Shown: positions 1 to 11,199, counted from the first letter of the stretch. The stretch is 64,000 nt of DNA from Sporodiniella umbellata (GCA_025677835.1 JAIXMR010000001.1:248001-312000); one strand, 5' to 3'. Program-made: numbers and translations. The notes: generated by a model not told the origin, from the sequence alone.

Positions 1-395
1 TATGATTGGCTGGGGCTTTTGCCTATTAGGCATATAAAAAAAGAACAATACACTAATTAAAGATGGAAGGCAACACTTGTTCATCAAACAAACTGATTAT
101 AATAAGTTACTGATTTAGATATAATTCAACTCTATAAGAGCCGCTAAGTTTAGTCTAAACTAGTGACTAATAAGCGCAGAATTAAGGATATTTTATAATA
201 ATCTGCAAGGGAGAGAAAAGAAAAAGAGAGAAACAGTGTAGAAAAAAAAAGCCCTGATTTTCTATTAAATCATGTGAACACATTTAATTCGTACCAAGTA
301 CACTTATTCGAAAATAGCAACCTAAAAAAAAAAAAAAAAAAAAAACACTGCCTTTCTTTCTACTATTGTTAATATTTTTTTTTCTTGTTTTAAAA
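1..395. other. Intergenic, upstream of RING gene
   Basis: No convincing coding exon seen. It is AT-rich and includes an A-rich run near 325-345, about 50 bp before the first gene. It presumably holds that gene's promoter and 5' leader. No TATA element or regulator site was assigned. Confidence 0.5.
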
Positions 396-1637
396 ATGGG
401 TCAATCACCTTCAACGACATCTCATAGACATGACAATGCTTCTACTCGAACCTTACATTCAAGCTCAATACATTCGAATAGACAAATGTCGTTTTTCAAA
501 AGAATTTCACAACGAATCCAACCCAACAGAAGGTTCGGTCGACAGAATAGAGCAACAACAGCTGAAAGTTCTTCCACTGCTACTAATGATACAAATATAA
601 ACCAACGACCGTCTGCTAGACGAAATACAGCCCATCGTCGACAAGGTTCTAGCGTATTAATGAATTCAGGTTCCTCCACTACTTCCTCAGTCCGTCGTGC
701 AACCCAGGAGGCGGCGAGAGCTGCAGCTGCAGTGACAGGCCCACCTATTCTACCCAACTTTTTTCAGTACTTACACCAAATACAGGATAACAATGGAAGC
801 ACAAGAAACAGTATCACCTCAGCCGATTCTGCTCCATCTGGGTTGTCGCACCCTCTTTGGGAGGTACCAAACATTCGACCTCAGCCCAATGAGGAAGGCA
901 CTGAAAGCGAATCGCCAACAAACAACCCTATTCTAAGATATCTACAGATACCATCACGAGAACATGACACCAATACCAGCCGTACCACAGTTACCTCGTC
1001 AGGTGCGTCTACAAACACCACTCACTCTAGACGGATGCATATTCTAGTGATTGAATATAGACAAAACCAAACACCTCTTTCAGATACCCACTCAACCCAG
1101 AGCAATGCCTCTTCTCAGCCCTCTCGAACCCCTATGTTAGGGCGTCGTTTGCTAGGCCTTCGCCGGCCTCGATCTGAGGTATCAACAACCTCTTCAACTG
1201 AAACGCTTCAGTCAATGCCACTAAGTATGCATACTACTGCTACCAACACGACAGGCCATCCAACTGCACCACAGGAAGGGCAATGGGTGATTTATCTCTT
1301 GAATGGACAAAACACACTTCAGGCTCTTTCTTCTACCTTAGTTGATGACAATCCTACTTATGAGGATCTTTTGTTGCTAGGTAACCTTTTAGGATCTGTT
1401 AGACCCAACACAACCACACAAGCAGCCATTGATGGAGCTGTGCCTTCAATGGAGTGGTCCGAAGAAACTAAAGAAAGATTCAAGGATGATCAGTGTTTAG
1501 TCTGTTTGGATGAATTTGCTTTAGAGCAATCCGTTAGAGCTTTGAAATGTAACCACGTATTCCATAGAGAATGTGTTGATAAGTGGTTATGTGAATCACA
1601 CAACTCGTGTCCTGTCTGTAGAAGAATTCCTGTATAA
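396..1637 (+). CDS. RING-H2 finger protein, probable E3 ubiquitin ligase
   Basis: Intronless gene of 413 residues. The C-terminal ~45 residues form a RING-H2 domain: CLVCLDEF at the start, then CNHVFHRECVDKWL, then CPVCR, giving the C-C-C-H-H-C-C-C zinc ligands and the expected Trp before the last pair. Family knowledge: such domains recruit E2 enzymes, so this is probably an E3 ubiquitin ligase. The first ~350 residues are low-complexity, rich in Ser, Thr, Asn and Gln, and presumably disordered. I chose ATG 396 because it follows an A-rich context and gives MGQSPS, which fits an N-myristoylation signal (Gly2, Ser6). A TTG codon 30 bp upstream is in frame but is not a start. No transmembrane segment was seen. 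The substrate is unknown. Confidence 0.85.
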   Translation: MGQSPSTTSHRHDNASTRTLHSSSIHSNRQMSFFKRISQRIQPNRRFGRQNRATTAESSSTATNDTNINQRPSARRNTAHRRQGSSVLMNSGSSTTSSVRRATQEAARAAAAVTGPPILPNFFQYLHQIQDNNGSTRNSITSADSAPSGLSHPLWEVPNIRPQPNEEGTESESPTNNPILRYLQIPSREHDTNTSRTTVTSSGASTNTTHSRRMHILVIEYRQNQTPLSDTHSTQSNASSQPSRTPMLGRRLLGLRRPRSEVSTTSSTETLQSMPLSMHTTATNTTGHPTAPQEGQWVIYLLNGQNTLQALSSTLVDDNPTYEDLLLLGNLLGSVRPNTTTQAAIDGAVPSMEWSEETKERFKDDQCLVCLDEFALEQSVRALKCNHVFHRECVDKWLCESHNSCPVCRRIPV

Positions 1638-2347
1638 AGAAAAAAAAATAGAAGTACTGTTTACTTCCCGCCTCATCTTCACTGCCACAACTTCCTTGTT
1701 TCACATACATATCCATATATCTACAGAGTCGGTTGTGTATAAACATACTCAAATCAAATGTTATCCTTTTATTATTGTGTATGTTCTGCGGAGAAGACAT
1801 ATATACGTTTATATATGTATTTTTTCATGTATATTATTACTATTATTATTATTATTATCATTATCAATACTACTATTATTACTACTGTTATTACTATCTT
1901 AGAACGAATAAAAAAAAAAGGTCGCTATATAGTATGGTTTTATCCTTAAATATCTGTTTTTAAAAAAGCAAACCTTTGTCAACGTAACCATATAAAATCA
2001 CTCGTTGTAAAATATAACAAGAGATGAGTCTCGCAACATATTTATTAGGAGTCGCTGAAGGAAAGAAACTGTTAATATATCTTTAATGCTTGGTTCATAA
2101 TACAAACAAAGTGCTGCTCCTTATCAGTGTTTGTTAAAATAACAAGTCCAAAAGACGGGTTTTTGAAGAGATTCCCAAGAAAAATATGTTGCAGTAAGTT
2201 TATTTTGCCTATTTATTGTTTGTTGGTACTGTATCTAGAATGCATACTCCGGGTTTTTTTTTTTTTTTTTTTTTTTGTTAATTTTTGAAAATTAAAGGAA
2301 AACAACGATTTTTATTTTTCTATTCTTAAAATTTGCACAGCAGTAAA
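1638..2347. other. Intergenic with ATT-rich microsatellite and T-run
   Basis: 3' region of the RING gene and 5' region of the next gene, both on the plus strand. It holds an imperfect ATT/ATC trinucleotide tract around 1830-1890 and a T homopolymer near 2254-2276. No exon seen. Confidence 0.5.
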
Positions 2348-3230
2348 ATGTCAACATCTAAAAGTCGAAAAGAAATACAAATAAAAAATTTAAGAAAAAA
2401 CTCGAATGGCTACAACAAGATAGAAAAAAGTGTAGAGTCCTTGAGCTTCCAAGAGCTTGAGGCGCTTTATTCCAAAACTCAATCAATACTTAATAATTCG
2501 CAAGTATCAATCAATACTATACAACCTATTCAAAACAAACCGTTAACGTGTTCACATTTATACATTGAAGAACAATACAGCTACCTGACGGAGGTGCCAA
2601 GCTTAAAGCCAAACTAGAGCAGATAAAAAAAGTACAGAATAGCAGAAATGATACACTCACTCAAAAAGTATCAGAAATGTCGCTCTCTGACCGGCCCAAT
2701 TCAAGAAAAGACATTTTGGACCATGCAACTAGTCCCAAAGATGCTCACACACTACTCAAACCGCATTTAGAAACAGAAGCAAAGGTAAATAGTTTTCAAA
2801 AAAAAACAAACAAACAGAAACCCAATACAGATAGCTTACTGGGAACTTGATTTAGGGCCGTTCTGCTTGTGTCATTAGCCTTGAAGAGTCTATTCGATTA
2901 CAAGATACGCAACAAAAAGACATCAAAGAGGCTAATATGAAGAAAAGATTGGAGTCAATTACACGAAGTATGAAAACAGATAGCTTGACGGACGAATTGA
3001 ATCAATCTATGGGCCGTTTGAGGTTAAGCGCTGAAACGAGCATATCTCATCCAGACGACGATGGGTCCAGCGATGGAGAAGGCCGCGATGCAGACTCGAT
3101 AGATGATGAAAGCGACGATGATGATGATGACGACGACAATGATGACAATGACAGGCTGCTTTATGCTGAAGACGATGAAGGTTTTGATGAAGATGAGACT
3201 GTCATAATAGCCGAACGCCGACAAAGATAG
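2348..3230 (+). CDS. Gdown1/GRINL1A (POLR2M)-like protein with acidic C-terminus
   Basis: Three-exon model: 2348-2503, 2581-2784, 2856-3230, giving 243-244 residues. Introns have GT/AG ends (77 and 71 nt) and the frame stays open. The N-terminal helix SLSFQELEALYSKTQ, followed across the first splice by LPDGGAKLKAKLEQIKK, resembles the conserved start of human GRINL1A/Gdown1 (a Leu/Glu helix followed by LPDKGKKI). Gdown1 associates with RNA polymerase II and modulates Mediator dependence. After that lies a basic coiled-coil-like segment, then an acidic tail with a run of Asp/Glu (about residues 180-235). The match is short, so the family call is moderate; otherwise it is a nuclear-looking coiled-coil protein with an acidic tail. 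Confidence 0.5.
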
Positions 3231-3292
3231 TTGAAGAGAATATACATGTGTTATATATGACTTTATTTTTATTATTAATGCTTGATTACAAA

Positions 3293-4123
3293 TTAAAACT
3301 TTACAACCTTCTTCTTCATTACAGGCTTTGCAACTTCTGCCTGCTTTTTCTCTCGCTTAGCCTCTTCAGCTGCCTTTTGTTTGTTTTCGACAAAAATGTG
3401 ATAGTCGTCGTCGTCTGCTCCTTGATCTGCGCTAATCAATCCTACAGCGGTGGTACCAGCTTGCTCTTTTGTGACTGGGCAGTCTTTAGCATAATGGTCT
3501 ACTTGTTGACAGATAGCACAGCTTCCTCCGTTGGGGTATAAGCCCTTTTCATTCTTTGGGCATTTTCCAGATAAGTGACCCTCTTGGTTACAAACGTAGC
3601 ACTTGGCATAAGGTAGACTGTCTAAAAGTAAAAGAAAAAAGAAAACAAGGCGTAAGATATTTATTTATGTGTGTAAGCACACTTGTTTTTCTTTTTTTTA
3701 CTTTACTTCCTTTTCTTGGCTTTCGACATTCTTTTAAGCCATGTTCTGTTGATCCACAGTTATAGCAAATCTTGGCATGATCTTTGTTCTTGGGACAATT
3801 GTTAACAGAGTGACCGGGTTTTCTACAAGCGAAGCAAACATCCTTTGTTCTTCTATTACCTTCCTCTATTGGCTAATCAATAAACCGCTCTTTTGTTATT
3901 TTTATTAATGTTTTTTACCCATGTCGTCTTCTCTTTTACGCTTGAAAGATCCAGATCTACCTGGTGGACCATCCTTTTTGAAATCATTTCTTTTATTGTT
4001 TCTACCCTGATCGAACGATCGACCGTTGTCTTGCTGCTTACGGGCCGTTAGAGGCTTCACTTCAAAGCCTCCTTCTTCTCTTTTTTCAAAGGTCTTGCGA
4101 CCCATTTTGGTGTATCTGGTCAT
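3293..4123 (-). CDS. ZCCHC9-like zinc-knuckle protein
   Basis: Three exons on the complement: 4123-3919, 3865-3707, 3621-3293 (230 residues; introns 53 and 85 nt). Residues ~75-190 carry four CCHC knuckles of the CX2CX4HX4C type, including CFACRKPGHSVNNC, CYNCGSTEHGLKEC, CYVCNQEGHLSGKC and CAICQQVDHYAKDC. Their order, the 'LPYAKCYVC' and 'KGLYPNGGSC' linkers and the basic KPVMKKKVVKF end match animal ZCCHC9. The N-terminal third is basic and low-complexity. ZCCHC9 is a nucleolar RNA-binding protein. The gene is divergent from FAP7 with only ~140 bp between start codons, which suggests joint expression in ribosome biogenesis (inference). Confidence 0.85.
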
Positions 4124-4263
4124 GTTGGAAAAATATAAACTTTTTCTATTTTTTTTTTTTTTTTTTTACTGTTTGCGGGCTGTCAAAAAAACAAAATAAA
4201 AAAAAATAAAAAAAAAAACTGCTTTAAGCCTCTTGTCCAACGCTTTTTTTATAAAAAATAAAA
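4124..4263. promoter_or_regulatory. Short bidirectional promoter, ZCCHC9-like / FAP7
   Basis: 140 bp separate the two divergent start codons. The spacer is almost entirely A/T runs (a T tract near 4150-4167, an A tract near 4200-4220). Two start codons this close must share promoter sequence. No specific factor site was recognised. Confidence 0.55.
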
Positions 4264-4900
4264 ATGGAAAGATCGCTTCCTAACATCTTAGTAACGGGTA
4301 CGCCTGGTACTGGAAAGACTACTGCCAGCGAAATGATTGCCAATGTGACTGGATTGCAACATGTCAATGTGGGAGAAATTATTAAAGCAAAGCAATATCA
4401 TGAAGGTTATCTGGAAGAATTCGATACTCATGTATTGGATGAAGATAAAGTATGTAGGAAAAAAAAATTTGTTCTTTAAAAATCCGTAAACTCTTATATG
4501 TAATAGCTGTTGGATGATTTAGAAGAAGAATTAAAAGAAGGAGGCAAGATAGTTGATTTTCACACTTGTGAAATATTTCCCGAACGATGGTTCGATCTTA
4601 TTCTTGTTCTTCGTGCAGAAACCAGTATTCTGTATGACCGCATGACAAAAAGGTAGGAGTAAGGAGGTTAAGAAAAAGAAAGATAGGAATACTAATCCAG
4701 CATAAAGAGGATATAACCAAAGAAAAATTGACGAGAATATGCAATGTGAAATTATGCAAGTTGTATTAGAGACTGCACACGAGTCTTATGCTCCAGAAAT
4801 TGTAGTTGAGCTTCAGAGCAATACCACAGATGATATTGAAAGTAACGCAGAAAGAGTTCAAATGTGGTTGGATTCTTGGAAAAAAAACAATTCGAAATAA
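4264..4900 (+). CDS. FAP7: Adenylate kinase 6 / FAP7 ribosome-assembly ATPase
   Basis: Three exons: 4264-4449, 4507-4652, 4708-4900 (174 residues). A Walker A loop GTPGTGKTT lies at residues 12-20, with 'VGEIIKAKQYHEGYLEEFDTHVLDEDK' type family sequence after it (written here only as a description of the region), then LLDDLEEEL, VDFHTCEIFPERWFDLILVLR and an Arg-rich lid (RGYNQRKIDENMQCEIMQ). Length and order match FAP7/hCINAP. Family knowledge: it acts with uS11 in late 18S rRNA (20S pre-rRNA) maturation. The last acceptor was set by frame: an upstream AG at 4700 would give an early stop. It shares a promoter with the ZCCHC9-like gene. Confidence 0.93.
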
Positions 4901-5601
4901 AAAAAATTCAAAAACGAAACAAAAAAACCAGTGGACATCCCTTTTATTTGCGCTGTAACGAAAAAGCATGCTTGAACCAAGGCATAGTATACACTATTAG
5001 ATTGGAGTGGAAAAAAAGAACATATGGACATCTTTGAAATTGTTCTCGATAAAATATTTTTCCAATTGTTAGACATACCCTTCTTGCAGTCTGTACAAGC
5101 TAGTTTTGGTTCAAACTATGTTAACGGTTAAATGTATAAAATGCTACCTACCAATGTAATGTAAAGATCTTTGGTTTGAAAAAGGAGGATATATATCAGT
5201 CAAATTAGCAACAGAAGTATACATTTGTTTGATTGATAGCACAAATGTACATTCGATTGACTGAAAGTTAGCGTGTACCTAAAACGAGCTAAAAGTAGAA
5301 AAACGTTATCAACCACTTAAAATCAGAAGAAATTGTACGTTTGACTAACTGGAAATAGTAGATAGGAAATCGACCCTTCCAAATCTGTAAATGCTAGATA
5401 TACACGCACTTTCGATCAATTCTAATAAGATGCATATCTGTGATTAGAAGAAAACGTCACATTAACACAATAATGGGATTTGTTTCTTAAAGATGGTATG
5501 CTTAGTTTTATTTAATTTTGGCATGAAAATATGTGTGTGTTTGTGGGTGGGTGTGGGTGCTTACTATGTTTACTTTTTTTTTTTTTTTTTTTTTGGCATT
5601 T
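4901..5601. other. Intergenic between convergent FAP7 and ILV2
   Basis: No gene seen. It is AT-rich with a GT-rich patch (about 5530-5560) and a T run (about 5575-5594) just beyond the ILV2 stop codon. It presumably holds both 3' UTRs. Confidence 0.5.
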
Positions 5602-7829
5602 TTACTGTTGTTGGTTTTTATTGCGCTCTGCGATATCGGGATGAACCATGAAATCGCTCAAAGTTCTTCCTGCAGGTACCATAGGCCATAGAATTTCTTT
5701 TTTGCAGACAACAGCGTCCATGAGAACGGGGCCTTTCCATTCCAAAAATTCTTTCATTTTCTCTTGTACTTCAGAGGCTTTTGTGACGCGGATGGCTTTA
5801 ATGCCCATGGCTTCAGCCAGTTTGACAAAATCGGGGTTTTTCATTGTAGTGCCGGAATATCGTTCTTTGTAGAAAAGATCTTGCCATTGTTTGACCATAC
5901 CTTGGAAAGAATTATTGAGTAACAAGACCTTGACCCCAATGTCAAATTCAGCTGCAGTAGCAAGCTCCATAGCAGTCATTGAGAAAGATGCGTCGCCGTC
6001 AATATCAATTACAATGTGATCTGGTTTAGCCACCTTAGCCCCAATAGCAGCAGGCAGTCCATAACCCATAGTACCTAAGCCTCCAGAGGAAATGAGACTA
6101 CGGGGTTCTGTCCAGCGATAGAGTTGAGCAGCCCACATTTGATGTTGACCAACACCGGTAGTTAAGATAACTTTATCTTTGATGGCACGGGTTTGAATAT
6201 CAAGTTCTTCAATGATTTGTTGGGGTTTCAGTTGTTGGCTATCGCTTGTTGTTTTTTGATAATAAAAAGGATATTGTTTTTTCCAAAGGTCAATTTTGTC
6301 GAACCACTCAGTACGTTCATTTGACTTGATAAGAGGTAACATTTTTCGTAGATTATTGGTGACATCACCCTCGATAGCTTCTGTAGCCTCGACAACTTTG
6401 TTGATATTCTTTGGCATAATCTCAAAGTGGAGAATACCACCCCGGCCCTCCTGTGCAGCTTTGACAGCTTCAGGGGCAAATCCTTTAACGCTGCCTGTAA
6501 CACGATCGTCGAATCTAGCACCTAGTGCGATAATACAGTCAGCGTTTTGCATGGCAAGGTTTGCATAGCAGGAGCCGTGCATTCCCAACATGTGAAGGGA
6601 TTTCTTATTCAATTCGTCATAGGCACCTAAACCTTGAAAGGTGGTTGTCACTGGAATGTTGCCATTATCAGCTAAAGCGCGCAGCAATTTAGGACCGTCT
6701 GGATGTCCCATTACACCTTGTCCAGCATAAATAACGGGTCGTTTTGCTTTATTGATCATCTCAGCAGCGCGTTTTATGCTGGAGAATGCTTTTTTGTCAG
6801 TCTCTTCAGTGAATGCGCCTATAGCAGTGTTGGGAATGGTGGTGGGACGTGAAGGGATCAAGGTGTTAGTGGGAATAGGTCTTTTTAAGATAGCAGCTGT
6901 GACGTCTTTGGGAAGATCAACTAGAACAGGGCCTGGGCGGCCGGTAGTGGCAATAGTGAATGCTTCGTTGATACGGCGAGGAAGTTCAGCAATATCTTTG
7001 ACCATAACATTCCATTTGGTACACGATCGGGAGATACCAATGATATCAGCTACAAAGGTGTCAATACCATGTTATTCTTGATAATATTTTTACCTTCTTG
7101 AAAAGCGTCCGTGCCGATAGCGGAAGTAGGCACCTGACCAGAAAAGACAACAAGAGGAGTACCGTCTGCTAGTGCATCGGCCAAAGGTGTCATGACATTT
7201 GTAGCACCAGGTCCAGAAGTTACTATAACCACACCAGGCTTACCACTATTACGAAAACAAAAATGGTTAGTTTTTAATGTCAATTTCAAGGAGAAAAAAA
7301 AAGCAGAAAAAAGCTTTTCAAAAAAAAAATCTTACGTTGCTCTAGCATAACCCTGGGCCATATGTCCTGCACCTTGCTCATGACGAGGTAAAATAAACTT
7401 GAAGTATTTTGATTCATGAATAGCATCAAATACAGGTAAAATGGCACCGCCAGGGTAACCAAAGACATGTTCCACATTGTGTCTGGACATCATCTCATGG
7501 AATATTTCGCCTCCAGACATGCCAACGAACGAATCATCCATTTCTGAAGTCAAAGGTTTTTTCTTTAAAGGCTCTACAGCTTTGATGGTTCTTTCATTGG
7601 CCACCGCATGCCGTTCAGAGCGTGACACAGATCTATTAATTTTAAAAGATGCAAGTTAGTTTTGCTTAGACATTCGGTAAACAAATCTAATTTACGGAGA
7701 AACTGTGGCATTTTTAATGTCTTGGGAGGTGTGTAGACTGGAGGCGATGAGGGCTCGACTGCGAATGTTATAGTATGCAGTTGATCCAACAAATCGGTTA
7801 GAAAGCTTTTTAGCGGAAGCTCTGAGCAT
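5602..7829 (-). CDS. ILV2: Acetolactate synthase, catalytic subunit (ILV2 type)
   Basis: Four exons on the complement: 7829-7696, 7632-7336, 7245-7094, 7049-5602 (676 residues; introns 63, 90 and 44 nt). This ThDP enzyme condenses pyruvate to acetolactate (or pyruvate plus 2-ketobutyrate) in valine, isoleucine and leucine synthesis. The N-terminal ~45 residues are basic and Ser/Ala-rich without acids, fitting a mitochondrial presequence. Family blocks: [30 protein letters not shown] (with the ThDP glutamate), [33 protein letters not shown], the C-terminal ThDP-binding [12 protein letters not shown] and [14 protein letters not shown]. Length is like yeast Ilv2 (687). It is divergent from LEU2. 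Confidence 0.97.
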
Positions 7830-9044
7830 TTTGATTAATATATGAATAAAAAAAGAGCTTGCAAAAAAAGAAAAACTAAAATGAGCTATGTAGAAGGAAA
7901 AGAGAAAGAAAGCAAACAAATGAAATTCTTTTATATGTCAAGCCGTAAAAAAAAAAAAACATTAAAAAACGATGTAAACAAGATAGCGAATCACAGCATA
8001 TGCGGGAAATCAATTTGCAAACGAGTCAAGTATTAAAAGGGCTTTTCTGAATGTGTATCATGTATTTAGCAAGAAAAAGAAAAAAGCAAAGAAGTACGCT
8101 AATCTTTCTATCAAATAGGATGCTTCAGTACTTTCTCTGCGTAGGTACATCTAAAGTGTTTGTTGGGTGACCAGAGGCTTTGGTGGTATTGAGATTCAAT
8201 GTGAGTCAATCCAATCAAAACGTATTTAATGCAAAAAAGAGATAAGACATTGCTCTTAGATCTCATTGGTTGACTACTCTTATGATTATCATTTGCTCAT
8301 CAAATTGACCAATCAAAAATTACGCTGTCTTTCGCGCTTTTAAAATCTTAATTTGTAAGTGAACACCAAAAAGTCTGCTATTCCTAAAAGATTAAGAAGT
8401 CATCTGAAGGATCACTTCAAGATTTGACATTGGATGCGTTTATAGTTTTTTTTTTAAAATTATAGCGCTTTATCTAGCCTTGACTGTCCATTAATTCTTA
8501 TATCTTCCTTATATAGCTAACCTACACGTAGTGGGCTGCCTTAAGACTTTTGTTCTGCTTACACATCGTCTAACTAGCAAATCAAAGAAAAAAAATCAAT
8601 TGGTTTTCTTAATATTTTTTTCTTTGATGTATTCAGACTGTTTGTTTTTAAAGATTTTGTGTGTTCTCATTTAAAATGCTATTTGCAAGTTTTAAATCGT
8701 TAAAGTAGCTTTTAGAAGAAAAAGAAAGAAATAAAAAGAAAACAAGTTGCGCACTTTTTGTCATCAAACAAAGAAACCAGGTGTACATACGTATTCTCTA
8801 ATCTAACCCATTCCCCCCTTTTATTTATTAAAACGGCAATTTGTAGAGTAATAAAAGTCGCCGATTGTATTTAACACTTTTCTGGTACATATCAGTTTGC
8901 AATGTTTTGTGATTGGGTAATACCAACATGAATCATTTTAGCTAATACGACTCCAAAAAAGGAGGGGCTACGTTGTTTTGTTTTTAAATCTTTTTTCGTG
9001 CTTTTCTTCTTTTTTTTTTCCCTTCTTCTTTGTTTTTTGTTGCT
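7830..9044. promoter_or_regulatory. Shared ILV2/LEU2 upstream region
   Basis: 1.2 kb between the divergent start codons, with no exon seen. It contains one perfect Gcn4/bZIP-type site at 8202-8208 and two CCAAT-like motifs (about 8210-8216 and 8309-8315). I found no CCGGNNCCGG Leu3-type site by eye. A control region for both genes is inferred from the arrangement. Confidence 0.6.
8202..8208. promoter_or_regulatory. Gcn4/CPC1-type site TGAGTCA
   Basis: An exact TGASTCA palindrome lies ~370 bp from the ILV2 start and ~840 bp from the LEU2 start. In fungi this heptamer is bound by Gcn4/CpcA/CPC1 under amino-acid starvation. A 7-mer can occur by chance, but its place between two branched-chain amino-acid genes supports function. 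Confidence 0.5.
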
Positions 9045-10238
9045 ATGTCTGTTAAAAAAGTTTCTATTGTCTGTCTTCCAGGCGACGGTGTTGGTCCCGA
9101 GATTGTATCTGAAGCTGTAAAAGTATTGGAGGTGGTTGCTCAGCATCGCTCTACCGCACTTGGTGTTCAGTTCGAATTTAAAGAAGCCTTGATTGGCTTG
9201 GCTGCTATGGATAAAACAGGCGAACCTCTTCCCGACGTGTCACTTGAAGCTTGTAAACAGGCCGATGCAGTCTTGTTGGGTGCTGTAGGAGGCCTTCCTG
9301 GGGCTCAAATTGGAAGTGGTCCTCGTCCTGAACAAGGTCTTTTGAAACTTCGAAAAGAGCTCGACTTGTATGCTAACCTACGTCCTGTTTCATTCGCTGC
9401 CGACTCCCTTTTGGGACTTTCACCTTTGAAGGATCATGTGGCTAAAGGTACTAATTTCGTGTTTGTACGTGAATTGGTTGGAGGTATCTATTTTGGTGAA
9501 CGCCAAGAAGCAGGCGAGGATGGAAAAGGTAGAGTCAAAATTCTTTTTCTTTTTTTTTTACACTGAGAATTTAGAGAACTCACCGATCGTGTTTTAGCCT
9601 ACGATACACTTCCTTATTCTAAGCCTGAGGTAGAGCGTGTTACTCGTCTAGCAGCTCTTTTAGCTAAAAAGCAGTCACCTCCTGGTAAGATCCACTCAGT
9701 GGATAAAGCCAACGTTTTGGCTACTTCTCGTCTATGGCGCAAGACAGTGACCGAAACTATGGAAAAAGAGTTCCCTGAGCTTGGTTTCGACCATCAGTTG
9801 GTTGATTCTTGTGCTATGGCTATGGTGCAACGACCTACAAGCTTAAACGGTGTAGTGCTAACCGAAAACATGTTTGGTGACATTCTTTCGGATGAAGCTT
9901 CGGTTATTGTAGGCTCTTTGGGATTGCTTCCATCTGCATCTCTTAGCGGTCTTCCAGATGGTAAGGGTAAATGTCTTGGTGTATACGAGCCCATTCATGG
10001 TTCCGCTCCCGATATTGCAGGTCAAGGGATTGCTAACCCTATCGCCACTATCCTGAGTGCTGCTATGTTACTCAGATACTCGCTTGGCTTTGAAACAGAG
10101 GCTGTAGCTGTTGAAGGCGCTGTACGCAAAGTGCTGGAGGCTGGTATATACACTCGCGATCTTCATGGCGATAAGTCCACTGTCGAAGTAGGAGAAGCTG
10201 TCTGCAAAGAGTTGACCACTATTTTGCAAGCACTCTAA
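9045..10238 (+). CDS. LEU2: 3-isopropylmalate dehydrogenase
   Basis: Two exons: 9045-9528 and 9598-10238 (374 residues; intron 69 nt). NAD-dependent oxidative decarboxylation of 3-isopropylmalate, the third leucine-specific step. Visible blocks: [11 protein letters not shown] at the N-terminus, [98 protein letters not shown], and [25 protein letters not shown]. The second exon starts after the AG at 9597; the AG at 9573 would run into a stop, so the frame decides the site. ATG 9045 gives [15 protein letters not shown]; no presequence, consistent with a cytosolic enzyme. Length matches the family. Confidence 0.97.
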
Positions 10239-10362
10239 TCCAAAAAGTCGCGCTCCTCCTTCTAAACTATTAGCACAACTCAAACTATTGCATATAAACA
10301 AGGAGACCCCTTTGTATCATAATAAACCAAATACTATTCTCTCTCTTTATACGTATACATGT

Positions 10363-11199
10363 TTATTTTCTTTTTAATACAAATAGCCTTATGCCCTCCT
10401 TGTTGTAGATTTCTCGGTTTGGATCATCCATCACATCTTCAATTTCAAACTTCTTTCTCGCTAACTGAAAGAAACGTTTGTCGGCCTTTCTTCGCTTACG
10501 GTAGGCCAAATAGATGATTGTGTCTTTTTTGGAAAGAGCTAAAAAAGTCTCAATTAAGGGTATAAAGCAAACTTCAAGATAAACACATTCAGATGCCAAT
10601 ATCACATCAGCTGTTAGCAGCTCAGATTCCTCAGGTATTTTTTCCCCCCTAAAAAGAAAAAAAGTTAAACAGGTTGCCTCTCTTCCTGTTGCCCTGAAAC
10701 TTACCAATTCAGCAGATTGGCGCTGACAAGATGATCAAGCTTGTTTAGCCCAATGTTTTGTTGCATGAGCTCCATCATGGATCTAGTTTTTTTTTTTTTT
10801 TGAAAAAAAGGATCAGTCAGAGGCATTAGATCCTTCTCATTCAATGTAAAAAAAAGCGTATTTGCACTGAGATCCCTACATTTGATCAGTTAATAGTATC
10901 TTCTTCACTTCCGGAAATACCTTGGCTATGGCTAAACCGACCAAACCTGTGCCTGAGCCAATATCAACCGCGGTTTTATCTTTCATCAAGTTCTGAACAA
11001 GCCCTTTTTTCCAAATAAAATACTCAATCAACACATCGGCTGCTTTCCAGATCATGCCGCCACAGCCTCCACTGGAATCTTGAGCGAGGAGAATTGGCGA
11101 ATCTATACCGTTGTACTGAATGCTGCTTACTTCAGGTATTACCGAAAGTCCTCGCTCTTTCACCAGCTCCAGACTTTCAAACAGATTTTGGGTTTCCAT
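10363..11199 (-). CDS. Lysine methyltransferase, METTL21/VCPKMT (Methyltransf_16) family
   Basis: Three exons: 11199-10880, 10782-10705, 10648-10363 (227 residues). SAM-binding motif I AVDIGSGTGLVGLAIAK, motif 'ILLTDQ', a downstream NLLNWGE, and ILASECVYLE at the place of the family's D/E-x-x-Y. The C-terminal half (IIYLAYRKRRKADKRFF, then a short Leu-rich tail ending FVLKRK) resembles human VCPKMT (METTL21D, 229 residues) and fungal EFM6-type enzymes. The likely substrate is a lysine of a translation factor or an AAA ATPase; this cannot be told from sequence. It is convergent with LEU2 (124 bp between stops). Confidence 0.8.

Noticed and set aside
1573..1963. Overlapping plus-strand open frames rich in Tyr/Ile/Leu after the RING gene
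   Set aside because: They come from an ATT/ATC microsatellite and T runs; no start context, splice signals or protein-like composition.
3024..3224. Minus-strand Ile/Val-rich frame
   Set aside because: Mirror image of the GAT/GAC-rich acidic tail of the Gdown1-like gene.
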